Below are positions 40,823 through 50,253 of a stretch of 64,000 bases of DNA, piece by piece. A program made the position numbers and the translations under genes. The stretch is from Leptospira fainei serovar Hurstbridge str. BUT 6. GTDB taxonomy: Bacteria > Spirochaetota > Leptospiria > Leptospirales > Leptospiraceae. Location of the stretch: the NCBI RefSeq assembly GCF_000306235.2, contig NZ_AKWZ02000003.1:124001-188000 (forward strand), written 5' to 3'. Positions within the stretch are counted from its first letter, which is position 1. Each line of letters starts with the position of its first letter. Below the pieces are notes generated by a model. The model did not search any database. It was not told where the DNA came from and saw nothing but the letters and a program-made list of their open reading frames with translations.

Positions 40823-43800
40823 ATGGGAATAGCGAAAATGATTAAGAAGCGTCTTTTGATCGGCTTTATCCTCTTACTGTTCTTGTGTTGTAAACCGAAG
40901 AACGATGCGATAGCGCCCGCAAGTTTTTACGATAATATTCAGGGGGGCGGGCTTAGGCTTTTTAATCTTCTCGATAATTATCCTTCTTTGAAAGCGGGAT
41001 TCCAAAGTCTCCAGCCCGTACCTTTTAATGATCGTCTTGAAAGTTCGATGACCATTCCCTATCGGGAAGATATCGTCGGGTTTTTGCGCTCTTCTAGCGA
41101 TATGCTTCTTAATCCGAACGCTCATGTGAGGCAATCGCTATTAAAAGTCCATGATCTTTTGGATCGAATCGATAATGCTCCCAACCAGGCTTTCGATACT
41201 CTGCAGCCTTGGCTAGAAAAGCTGAGAGCCTATCAAAAGCCGGTATTGCGAAATTTATCGCCGATAAGCCAAGCGGCTTTGGCATATATGTATGCCACCT
41301 ATTCCAAGGATACGATGCATGGAAAATTCCAAGAACTTGCGGCTGTTTTGAGAGATCCTGAAATTAAAATCCTATTTGTAGAACTCGAAGACGTATTAGA
41401 CAAGGCGCTGAATCAGAATGCAAACGCTAAGGCTGCGGTGCAAGGTCTGCTACAAGGAATGGTGGACCCTTCTCTTATTGCGGATAAAGTAATGAAGCAA
41501 AAATTGATTCAGATTATTTCTTCCATCGGCGATTCGTTTAACCAAAGAGCGGGCTTTAGCGATTTTAAATCTTCCGACACCGTATTAAAGGAATTAATTA
41601 TCAACCTGGAAAAGTTTTATACGTTGGGAGGTTCGGTCTACTCGGATCCGACTTTGACGGATTATACGGATAGTACCTATCCTTCGGAATTCTCCGTGCT
41701 TTTAACCGAAGCCTTTCGCTATTTGAAACCTATGCTGTCTTTCGGCGGTAATTATACCGCGGACCCGAACGTTATTCTCTCATTGAAATTGGCGCAGAAC
41801 GTCGCTAATTTTGATTTTTCGAGAAACATATCAGGAGTGGATTTTTCCCTTCACGAACTGATTCGTATGGATGCTCTCGGAAGAGATAGGGTTAACGATA
41901 CGAATAGCAGTCCGGTTAGCGCGCTCGAATCCCTCATGTTCATTTTGACGCTTTCGGATAAGTTCGGCTTTCGTTGGGAGAATCCCGCGGATACTTCGAT
42001 GATGCGTTTGGAACCGAACGGATCGGCAAACGGAGGGCCGATGACCGGCGGTGTTCTGACCGTTGGAGATAGCATATATTCCCTTGGATCGACTATGAAA
42101 GGTAGCATTGGGATTAAATCCTTTATGAATCAGAGTTCCGTAGACGGTGCCGTTTTTAGGAACGGGGATGCAAATTCTCCGACACCGTTTACGATTTCCA
42201 TTAATACGCCAACGTTAACTCTGCTTGAAGCGCCGGACGCAAGCATACTTCCGTCTGCTAACGACACTGTTTATACGAAAACGATTCCTTTCATTATGAA
42301 ATTGATTAGGAACGTACTTCTCTCGGGAGGAGGTCCCTACTATAACCGGAATAGAACTGATGCGTCCGGCGCAATTTATACGATCGACGGAAAGATGTAT
42401 AAAGATTCGAACGGAAACGACCTGATTTACAAGTCTAGTTGGAACACGTCCGAATATAGAATCAAAGTCTCTAACACTGCGAGCGGCGCTTGCAATAGTA
42501 CAAGTCTTTGCCGTTGGGTAGGGCCGGGGGGAATGGAAACGACCGCTAATTACGCCAATAATTCCTTCACTCCCGTTTCCTCCGGAACTAACGCTTCCGG
42601 CGCGAAAGGGTGGAGCATCCCGATTTGGGAAATTGCAAAAGACGATCAAGCTGAAAGGGCAGTCAGTTCCGACGAAGAAGCTCTCTATAAGAATTTCCAA
42701 TGGCTTCTGCATGAAAAACGGATGGTCGCGGTAATTCCACTTCGCGCCTCCTTAGGTGCGGGTGTTCCCTATAAAATGGCAGCCTATGTTACTCTTATTG
42801 CGAACGGATTAAACGGTCTAATGGGTGCGACTCCGATCTTGCAGGACGGAACTAACTGCACGGATAAAATTAACGGTATTTGGAGAGTAAAGCAGACGTT
42901 TTTAAAACCCGGTTGCGCATCGTCTACCCAACCTAATTTTAGGCAACCAGGCATTCCTGTCCTTCAGACGAATTTTTCCGATCTACCGGGAGACAGTATG
43001 TTCTATCTGGAAGCTTGGGATTACGGCACGACCGGTTCCAGTTCGTTGACGTTTAATAGCTTAGGCGATACGAGCGTTTATAGTATTTTTTATCCTCCCA
43101 CCTCCTCTTACGGAGTAATCCCGCAAGTCATCGCCGCAAATTTCTCCGTTATGGAAAGACTTTCCTTCCTGACTTCTAGCCGGGTATTGGCTTCGTCGCC
43201 TGCCGATCCCACTCTAGGAACGTCGGTCGATGCCGCTTGGGGTCAACGAAACCGTCTGCTCCCTTTGATCGTGGCTCTCGCGCAAACCTTGGACGACCAG
43301 GCGGATTCGGTTAACGGTAAAAATCCGTTTCAAATTCTGACCGGTCTTAGCGGAAGTTTGACTCGCCCGCTTCTGGGAAGAATTACGGATACGGAACCCG
43401 GTTCCGGGGGAAGACAGATTGATGTCGTAAAAATCGTAAACTCCGATTCGAGCGTACGAAGTAATTCGGCTGGTCCCGATGAATATTTATTTCGGTATCT
43501 AGATCCGGTTACTCAAAAGCCGATTCGATCTCCCATTTCTATCCTTTCGGAGAATGACAGACGTTACCAAGACGGGTTATTGAATTTAATGTCTCGCACG
43601 GAACTTTTGTCTACGTTTGTGCAAATGATGGCCGAGATGGGAAGACCGGAACGGGCTTCGGGCGCCGCTCTCACGTTTCAATCCTTAGCGAATCTCTTAG
43701 GAGAAGTAAAGCTTACGAACGAATCTCCCACCGCAATCCAGTACAATTTACAAACTTATCTCGAATCGGTTCGCGATATGTTGGCGGCATATCCGGGAAC

Positions 43801-44407
43801 AAGATCATCTAACGTATATGATCCGGATTGGGATAAAGTGGGGGCCTGGGCAGTTCGTCTCCGGGATTATTTCTCCGCCGGATCCGTCTACAGTTTGATT
43901 CCGACTCTCGACTTCTCTCTCGATATGGTCATCGATAACGTTCCAAGTACTGCGGAGATCCAAGGTATCTTAAATCTTATAGGTTCTCTATTTCGCAATT
44001 CGGACGGAAATCAGGATTACCTAATATCGAATTTATTAAGCGGAGACACTCCCGATCTAATCGATATCGCTTCGCCTAACGGACGGAGCATCGTTGGAGT
44101 CATGATGGGTCTTGTCAGGACGGGAGAATTTTATTCCTACCTTGAAGCGGATATGAGCACTCCATTTCCGCTAAAGGCAATCTTTACGGATACGAAACGT
44201 CTGATCGTATCCGATATGGTTCAGACGCCGCAACAGGACCCTAGCTCCTTATTATATACGATGGGAGTTTTAACGGGAATTTTCGCGGATATGGCCGCCG
44301 GCGGTCGTAAGGAAATGCCCGGCGGTTTTACCTTCTACGACAGATTCAATCAGGACGAAAGTTCTGATACTTATTGGAACCGGTTTACCACGATCTTCAC
44401 TCGATGA
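40823..44407 (+). CDS. Giant predicted lipoprotein A (1194 aa)
   Basis: I do not recognise a family. The N-terminus (MIKKRLLIGFILLLFLCCKPK, if started at the ATG at 40838; 40823 is the longer form) is a lipoprotein signal with a relaxed FLCC lipobox. The mature protein is long, helix-rich at first (LLDRIDNAPNQAFDTLQPWLEKL; PEIKILFVELEDVLDKAL) and then beta/loop-rich with few cysteines. Its first mature residues, C-K-P-K-N, recur in the next gene's product, whose start is ten bases downstream. The two are a translationally linked pair of very large envelope lipoproteins. No adhesin repeat, transmembrane barrel or enzyme motif is visible. Confidence 0.7.
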   Translation: MGIAKMIKKRLLIGFILLLFLCCKPKNDAIAPASFYDNIQGGGLRLFNLLDNYPSLKAGFQSLQPVPFNDRLESSMTIPYREDIVGFLRSSSDMLLNPNAHVRQSLLKVHDLLDRIDNAPNQAFDTLQPWLEKLRAYQKPVLRNLSPISQAALAYMYATYSKDTMHGKFQELAAVLRDPEIKILFVELEDVLDKALNQNANAKAAVQGLLQGMVDPSLIADKVMKQKLIQIISSIGDSFNQRAGFSDFKSSDTVLKELIINLEKFYTLGGSVYSDPTLTDYTDSTYPSEFSVLLTEAFRYLKPMLSFGGNYTADPNVILSLKLAQNVANFDFSRNISGVDFSLHELIRMDALGRDRVNDTNSSPVSALESLMFILTLSDKFGFRWENPADTSMMRLEPNGSANGGPMTGGVLTVGDSIYSLGSTMKGSIGIKSFMNQSSVDGAVFRNGDANSPTPFTISINTPTLTLLEAPDASILPSANDTVYTKTIPFIMKLIRNVLLSGGGPYYNRNRTDASGAIYTIDGKMYKDSNGNDLIYKSSWNTSEYRIKVSNTASGACNSTSLCRWVGPGGMETTANYANNSFTPVSSGTNASGAKGWSIPIWEIAKDDQAERAVSSDEEALYKNFQWLLHEKRMVAVIPLRASLGAGVPYKMAAYVTLIANGLNGLMGATPILQDGTNCTDKINGIWRVKQTFLKPGCASSTQPNFRQPGIPVLQTNFSDLPGDSMFYLEAWDYGTTGSSSLTFNSLGDTSVYSIFYPPTSSYGVIPQVIAANFSVMERLSFLTSSRVLASSPADPTLGTSVDAAWGQRNRLLPLIVALAQTLDDQADSVNGKNPFQILTGLSGSLTRPLLGRITDTEPGSGGRQIDVVKIVNSDSSVRSNSAGPDEYLFRYLDPVTQKPIRSPISILSENDRRYQDGLLNLMSRTELLSTFVQMMAEMGRPERASGAALTFQSLANLLGEVKLTNESPTAIQYNLQTYLESVRDMLAAYPGTRSSNVYDPDWDKVGAWAVRLRDYFSAGSVYSLIPTLDFSLDMVIDNVPSTAEIQGILNLIGSLFRNSDGNQDYLISNLLSGDTPDLIDIASPNGRSIVGVMMGLVRTGEFYSYLEADMSTPFPLKAIFTDTKRLIVSDMVQTPQQDPSSLLYTMGVLTGIFADMAAGGRKEMPGGFTFYDRFNQDESSDTYWNRFTTIFTR

Positions 44408-44416
44408 GGCATAAAC

Positions 44417-47400
44417 ATGAATACGAATCGAAACAAACGTAATACTCCCGCAAGAATCGAACAAGGATCGATAAAGAAAATGAAGAATACGAAGATATTT
44501 AATTTAAGAGAAAGCGCCGATCGATTTTTCGTCCGTTTTATTTGCGCGCTCGTAATTGCTGCCTCGTTCGGCTTCTGTAAACCCAAGAACGGGAGTAGTC
44601 TGGATTTTTCGGATATTTTTGATATCGGTTTCTTTTCTTTCGGAAAGGGTTCAGGCTCCGATCCGAATTTGCAGCCTTATAATAGCGTAGATAATAGCGT
44701 CGCACAGCTGCCCGTCGATTTCGGGGCAACGAGTCCTCAAGCGGTTCTATTTATCAATTCGTTGGATAGTGTGGATCGTTATAAGGAATTGGAGATCCGT
44801 TTCTCTCACCCGATGAATAAGACGATCACTCAGGCTAATTTCTCCATTGCGGGATCGAGCGGACCGCTTTTAGGACCGAATCCTGGCGGACAATTTTACT
44901 GGATGAGCAGCCAAAAACTCCGATTCAAGTCATATCGCGAATTTAAACCGGCTGAGAATTATACGCTAACGATTACGTCTGCGGCATTAACGATCTCAGG
45001 AACAGCTCTCCAAGATTATACGGTGCAATTTAGAACGGCAGTAGATTATAGCTTAACGAATAAGATCACCCAAGGAAGCCAGTATACTTTGAACGGTAAT
45101 AACGATATTACGTTCGATCAATCCGCCGCACTGCAATTGGCGTCCACCTTTCAAAATCCGGTTGTGGCAAATAATTATATTCAGGGTATTACGCTTAATA
45201 AAGTCGGTTCCCCGAATTCTCAAACTATCTGTAATTCTCCCCCCTGTTCAATGAGTTCTCCGATTGCGTTGACTCTCGATACTTCTCAGATTCCTCCGAC
45301 AGTGGGTGGAAACACTTATTACTATGAAATCAAGGCAACAAACGGAAAAACGTTTCGAAAATATTTCAGCTTTAACTATGGAAGATTAGAAAATCCTGAT
45401 AATCTTCTTTCCTACGTTGCTGACGGTATTATGGACGAGGCTCAGATGCTTCCGTTTCTAGGGAAAGCGATTCAAAAATTCACCACGGGTGCGTTCAAGG
45501 TTTTGGATTCGACGGGCGTTCCGAGAACCTTCCAGGACTTTCTCTTAGGATTACCGAATTATCCAAAGCGTAAATTTTACGAGAACGGACAATGGACCAT
45601 CGGAGAGGCGTGTATGAAGCCGGACGGACTCATGTCCGGAAATGCGAATCTTTCCGCTTTCCAAAATTATTCCTATATATCCGTTTTTGGATCCAAGCCG
45701 GGAGCAGAAGGTAAAGGATATTGTTGGGTTCGACCAGCTTCCTGCGGTCCTTCGGATAACGGAGGACCTAACGACTATGGTCCTCCGTTCCACCCCAATA
45801 GCAGTTGGAATTGGAGCGATTATAATGCCTGCCAATCGGGTAACACCGCTAAATGCCAGGCGATCACCCATTGGAACGAACCTGCATGGAGTTACTGTCA
45901 TTATCCTACCGACGTAAAGCAGTATGACGGCTATACTGCGACCGCTTTTTCTCCTTTCGGAAGACCTAAGGGTAAAATCTCGACGATGTGCGATGATACG
46001 GTGGATATCGATAATGCCGTCAGTTGGGTATCTTGTTTTAAAACCTTCGGGGACGTTAGCGCTGTTTCACCGGGGCCCTTTTCCAAGTACAGTGCGACTT
46101 TAAATATTACCAACCAAGGTATCGCAAACGGTAGCGCAGCAGTGAACATGGACGTATATGTCACAGACATGCGTCTGCCTCAAGCGGTTCGTTGCGGTTC
46201 CAATAATGCCACTTACGGATGTAGCGCCGGTGTCGGAACTCAACTAGGTAACGTTGTTGCCGACTTAAAAGTAAATCCTGGCGCCGGTGCCGTCGCTCCA
46301 GGATTGGGACTCGATCTAAAATCCAGATACGTCGAGGTCGATTTGCTGGTGGTATCCCGCTTTGAGGACTGGTTCGGAACCTTTATGGGACCGGGAGCTC
46401 AATTGATTTTTACCACAACCGCAAAATTGAATTGGGATCCTGCTGTCGAGGGTGTGCTTAACGGGTCCGGTTACGATTGGCAAAACGTTCAACTTTCCAA
46501 ACCAAGATTGGCTACGGCGAGAGCGAGAAATACTCTTAGTGTCGGAACTGACGGATTGATTACGATGAACGTTCGTACCCCGTTTACCGTTAACGATTCA
46601 TACTTCCCGGATAACCCAAGTCCGGCAGATATCGTATCGAATCTTAATAATTTCTTCGTTCTGCCTTGGTCCAACCCGAATCATTTATCGATGTCCGGTT
46701 TGTATCCGGGTGAGGATACGTCCGACTTTATGTGGACATCTCCTATGACGTATTTAGGCGGTAGCGAGCAATTCGGAACGGTTATCGCCGCCATTGTGGG
46801 AAGTCAATCCATTCAAGATATGGCGGGAACTACCGTACCTCTCGTGAAGCAAATTATAACTCAATATATGTTAAAAGACATCGTAACTAGGATTGCGCCG
46901 AATGTTCTCAATTCGGTTGTTGCCGACTTACGAGATACTGGGGTAACGATTACCCTTCCCGACTATTTACCTGCACCGCTGGGTAATTTTCCCTTAAACG
47001 TGAGGTTTAAATTAAATACGGATGCGATTATAAAACACGACGGAACGAACAAAGGTCTAGTCACTTCGCTTGATTTTGCGTTTACAAGCGGTTACAGTCC
47101 GGCTGGAGGACTTCGCAGTCAGTCCGGAAAATCCGGGATGGTATCCACGAGGACTTGGAACGCCGCCAGTCCGCCTCCGTCGGGTTATCAATTTACCCAG
47201 TCCGCCAGCAATCCAGGGTTTTTAATTTCGATGCACACTGATACGATTTCACAGGCGGCTTTCCATCTGTGGAAAAGAAGGGGACTCGATATAGTACTCA
47301 ATCAGCAGTTCATTAACGGAATGAATTCATTTGCCGGATCGGATCCTTTGTTTGCGCTGACCACCTCTTTCTTGAAGGCGTCGCCTTTGGTAACGATATT

Positions 47401-48166
47401 GGTTCCCGGAAGAACTACATTACAAGGTTTGAATTCTTCCAACCAGTTAGCGCCGCCGGTAAAATCTTACGACGATATTAATATGGTCATGTCTCCCATA
47501 CTTGCGCCGAACGTAAAATTTAAGCCGATGACTTCCGGAGGAGTGCCGAAAATGCGTCTCTATTTTACAGAAATGCAATTACAGATTATCGCAATAAAAC
47601 CGAGTTCCTGCGCGGGATTATCAAGCGACGATCTCGCCGATTGCTCTGCCGATACTCGTCCAGCCGGGTCTCAACAAACCTTGGGAACGGTTCGAATTAG
47701 TTTTGCGGCCGATGCTGATTTTCGTTTTAAAACCTTCTCGAACCCGACCGGGAATCCGAATTTAGCGAATCTAAACGCGTTACAGGTAATTTTGGATCCT
47801 GCGAATAATTTGGATTACGCAGTAGAAGTGTTGGAAGGCTCCACAAATAATCCTTTTGGATTGGATCCGGAAGGCGTGAAGGCGGTAATTTCCCCCTTGG
47901 TTACGACTTTGATCGTTCCGATGGTAAACAGCATCATGAAAGAGATACCGATGCCATCCACGATCACATTCCCGAAACTTAGGAATCCTGCGGCGACTTC
48001 TTCGCCCTTGAATCTTTCTACCGCCTGTGCAATTAGTGCAACGAGCGATAAAGTGCAATTCTTTACCTTGAGTACGCCGCAAACGAGCGACCCGTATCTT
48101 TTAGGAGGTATGCGTTTTGTAGGGCAAGCAGTCACCGATCCCGGATCGTTGATCGTTTGTCCGTAA
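44417..48166 (+). CDS. Giant predicted lipoprotein B with Ig-like (SbsA-type) domain (1249 aa)
   Basis: Partner of the preceding gene. TGAGG, seven bases before the ATG, includes the stop of the upstream frame; an ATG 21 codons in (44480) is an alternative that shortens the signal region. The lipobox is FGFC followed by KPKNGS. Residues ~105-205 form an SbsA/Big_5-type Ig-like domain (KELEIRFSHPMNKTI...YTLTITSAAL...YTVQFRTA). A Cys-rich segment (~440-620, with CWVRPASCGPS, NACQSGNTAKCQ, YCHYP, VRCGSNN) suggests disulfides and an extracytoplasmic location. The remaining ~600 residues are beta-rich. Role unknown; likely an outer-membrane or surface structure or transporter partner of lipoprotein A. 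Confidence 0.72.
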   Translation: MNTNRNKRNTPARIEQGSIKKMKNTKIFNLRESADRFFVRFICALVIAASFGFCKPKNGSSLDFSDIFDIGFFSFGKGSGSDPNLQPYNSVDNSVAQLPVDFGATSPQAVLFINSLDSVDRYKELEIRFSHPMNKTITQANFSIAGSSGPLLGPNPGGQFYWMSSQKLRFKSYREFKPAENYTLTITSAALTISGTALQDYTVQFRTAVDYSLTNKITQGSQYTLNGNNDITFDQSAALQLASTFQNPVVANNYIQGITLNKVGSPNSQTICNSPPCSMSSPIALTLDTSQIPPTVGGNTYYYEIKATNGKTFRKYFSFNYGRLENPDNLLSYVADGIMDEAQMLPFLGKAIQKFTTGAFKVLDSTGVPRTFQDFLLGLPNYPKRKFYENGQWTIGEACMKPDGLMSGNANLSAFQNYSYISVFGSKPGAEGKGYCWVRPASCGPSDNGGPNDYGPPFHPNSSWNWSDYNACQSGNTAKCQAITHWNEPAWSYCHYPTDVKQYDGYTATAFSPFGRPKGKISTMCDDTVDIDNAVSWVSCFKTFGDVSAVSPGPFSKYSATLNITNQGIANGSAAVNMDVYVTDMRLPQAVRCGSNNATYGCSAGVGTQLGNVVADLKVNPGAGAVAPGLGLDLKSRYVEVDLLVVSRFEDWFGTFMGPGAQLIFTTTAKLNWDPAVEGVLNGSGYDWQNVQLSKPRLATARARNTLSVGTDGLITMNVRTPFTVNDSYFPDNPSPADIVSNLNNFFVLPWSNPNHLSMSGLYPGEDTSDFMWTSPMTYLGGSEQFGTVIAAIVGSQSIQDMAGTTVPLVKQIITQYMLKDIVTRIAPNVLNSVVADLRDTGVTITLPDYLPAPLGNFPLNVRFKLNTDAIIKHDGTNKGLVTSLDFAFTSGYSPAGGLRSQSGKSGMVSTRTWNAASPPPSGYQFTQSASNPGFLISMHTDTISQAAFHLWKRRGLDIVLNQQFINGMNSFAGSDPLFALTTSFLKASPLVTILVPGRTTLQGLNSSNQLAPPVKSYDDINMVMSPILAPNVKFKPMTSGGVPKMRLYFTEMQLQIIAIKPSSCAGLSSDDLADCSADTRPAGSQQTLGTVRISFAADADFRFKTFSNPTGNPNLANLNALQVILDPANNLDYAVEVLEGSTNNPFGLDPEGVKAVISPLVTTLIVPMVNSIMKEIPMPSTITFPKLRNPAATSSPLNLSTACAISATSDKVQFFTLSTPQTSDPYLLGGMRFVGQAVTDPGSLIVCP

Positions 48167-48478
48167 AAAGATTCGATAAGGCTCGATTCCAACAGGTCTA
48201 GGCCTTGTTCCCCGAGTGGAAAAACCGGAGGAAAATGATTCCGGTTTTTTTCTCGGAAGAATATTTTCGTATTCTTTGTGCTGGATTAGAATTCTATCTT
48301 CCTCTATTCTCGTTGCCTGCAAACTTTCGAACGTGCTCAGAAATTGCCCGGGGGAGTCCCGGTGTATCCAAGTAGGTTCGTGCGAATTTTAAGATTGTGA
48401 GCATTTATTCACAAAATTTGTCGCATTCTAAGAAATGGGTTGCAGTAATCCTTACGAGATAGGAAAGGAAAGTCGATC
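48167..48478. other. Intergenic region with terminator, before the SARP gene
   Basis: Besides the terminator at 48212-48256 this 312-base stretch holds no open frame with a ribosome-binding site. The last 100 bases should carry the promoter of the SARP-like gene; I cannot pick out a clear one. AGGAAAGGAA just before 48479 is its ribosome-binding site. Confidence 0.4.
48212..48256 (+). terminator. Terminator of the giant lipoprotein operon
   Basis: AAAAACCGGA (48220-48229) pairs with TCCGGTTTTT (48240-48249) around a 10-base loop, extended outside by CCGAG / CTCGG. The T-run follows the stem within the second arm. Confidence 0.65.
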
Positions 48479-50080
48479 ATGACGTACTATCAACTCTCCT
48501 GCTATCTGGTGGTTACGGTACTAGTTTACCGAACTGTCCATAATTTGGTTCTTTTCTTTCGGAACCGAAAGCAGGTATATTTGCTTCATTTTGCTTTTTT
48601 GCAGATTTCGTACGGAACTTATTTATTCTTCTTTATCCAGACAATTAATGCCGAAAGCATCGAGAGGGCTTTGTTTTGGGAGCGGTTGGAAAACACGGCA
48701 GTTCCCTTTTTCGGAACCTTCCTCGTACTTTTTGTAAACAGCTATCGTAGAATATTCAGTCGGGATTTTACTTATCTCTATATTTTCCTGAATCTTCTTC
48801 TCTCGGGAATTTTGGTTACGGATCCGAACGCGTATACGATCGAACTTTCCCACCCCAGAAGTTTTCCATATTTGGGTATCATAATCTACGAAACGAAGCA
48901 ACCGATCATTGTTCAGTATCTGTATTTATCGGGAATGTTGATGATCTTTTGGACTTTGTTCAAAGTTATGAATCAATTCCTGAGAAATCATTTTCGAAAT
49001 CCGTTCCTATTATTCGGTCTGATTCTATTTTGTTCGTCTGTGATTTTGGATATTCTCGTAGCTACGGACGTCTTACCGATTCCATACACTTCGCATTTTA
49101 GTTTTTTAGTGCTAATGTTCTCGGTCGATAGCTTTCTTACGGTGAACAAATCGGAGAGAGAAGTAAGGCTGGAATTTAAAGAATCGATCGCTAAATGGCT
49201 GCATGGAAGTATCGCACAGTCTGAAAAGATTCTAAACCCTAAAAACGACTCGATTTCCGGCTCGAAACAGGTTGGGGAAGTCCGATCCTCTCCGTTGAGC
49301 CGCAAAAAGGCTCCCAACCAATTGATTCTAAAAGTGAAAGCGATGGGTCCATTGGAACTTGAGCTTGACGGTAAAAAAATCTCCCCATCCGAATACTCGA
49401 GCAAAAAGAAGCTACTTAAATTAATTAAACTTCTAGTCGTGCGATACGGGAAAGGTATTCATAAGGAAGAACTTTTAGAGAACCTTTGGCCGGGAATGTC
49501 CGAAAAGAACGCCTTAAACAGTCTTCATGCTTTACTATTCCGTTTACGTAAGATTTTGGGGAATCCGGATGCCCTTGTTTTTGCTGAGGATCGGCTTTAT
49601 TTCCATCCGGATCTCGTTATAGCCGATTTCTCGGAATTCGAGCGGGAACTCGAACAAGCTCACAGATTACTTAGAAACAAAAAAGAAGAAGACGCCGTTT
49701 CGAATTTTAAGAAAGCCCAAGAATATTACCGCGGGGATTTTTTCGAATTCGATCTGTATTTTCCCGAATCCGATCTTAAAAGGGAATATTTGCGTAAGAA
49801 TCTGATCGAAACATATAGAATTCTTTGCGAATTCTCCCAAAAGAAGGGCGACTTTGACGCCTTGTTCTTGGATTCCGAAAGCTGGATTCGGTTGGATGAT
49901 CTGGATGAGCGGGCATGGAGATATCATTTTGAAGCATTGCAGCAACTGGATCGGAAAAATGAAGCCCTACGTAAATTTGAAGATCTCAAAAAGATTTTGA
50001 AGAAAGAATTAGGAGTGGAACCGGAACCGGATACGATATCTTTGATCGAAAGAATTCGGACCAGCTCTACGGTTGCTTAA
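48479..50080 (+). CDS. Membrane-anchored SARP-like regulator (7TM, H-box-like helix, wHTH, BTAD)
   Basis: A 533-residue one-component regulator of unusual architecture. Residues ~5-220 hold about seven membrane helices (LVVTVLVYRTVHNLVLFF; YLYIFLNLLLSGILV; VQYLYLSGMLMIFWTLF and others). Residues 232-252 read like the H-box helix of NarX-type kinases (SIAKWLHGSIAQSEKIL, His242), but no ATPase domain follows. Residues ~285-380 form an OmpR-like winged helix (LLENLWPGMSEKNALNSLHALLFRLRKIL). Residues ~382-530 are a BTAD/TPR-type domain, as in SARP activators (EELGVEPEPDT-like end: KKELGVEPEPDTI). It lies between the giant lipoproteins and the TRAP operon, same strand, and may control either. Confidence 0.8.
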   Translation: MTYYQLSCYLVVTVLVYRTVHNLVLFFRNRKQVYLLHFAFLQISYGTYLFFFIQTINAESIERALFWERLENTAVPFFGTFLVLFVNSYRRIFSRDFTYLYIFLNLLLSGILVTDPNAYTIELSHPRSFPYLGIIIYETKQPIIVQYLYLSGMLMIFWTLFKVMNQFLRNHFRNPFLLFGLILFCSSVILDILVATDVLPIPYTSHFSFLVLMFSVDSFLTVNKSEREVRLEFKESIAKWLHGSIAQSEKILNPKNDSISGSKQVGEVRSSPLSRKKAPNQLILKVKAMGPLELELDGKKISPSEYSSKKKLLKLIKLLVVRYGKGIHKEELLENLWPGMSEKNALNSLHALLFRLRKILGNPDALVFAEDRLYFHPDLVIADFSEFERELEQAHRLLRNKKEEDAVSNFKKAQEYYRGDFFEFDLYFPESDLKREYLRKNLIETYRILCEFSQKKGDFDALFLDSESWIRLDDLDERAWRYHFEALQQLDRKNEALRKFEDLKKILKKELGVEPEPDTISLIERIRTSSTVA

Positions 50081-50253
50081 AAATCCGGCAAAATTACAGG
50101 TTAATTCGTTTCACTCGTTCGATTTACACCTACAACATTTAAATTTAGAATAAAACGATCATTAGAAAAAAAATAGTTGGACGTAACTTTGTCCTTTCAA
50201 TAGTTTTTCCAGAGTTCGCCAAACTTTAAGTGGAAAAGTTCTCCCAGCCTCCT

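Noticed and set aside
42215..42712. 165-codon minus-strand frame inside giant lipoprotein A
   Set aside because: Shadow of the long coding frame; composition and lack of start signal do not support a gene.
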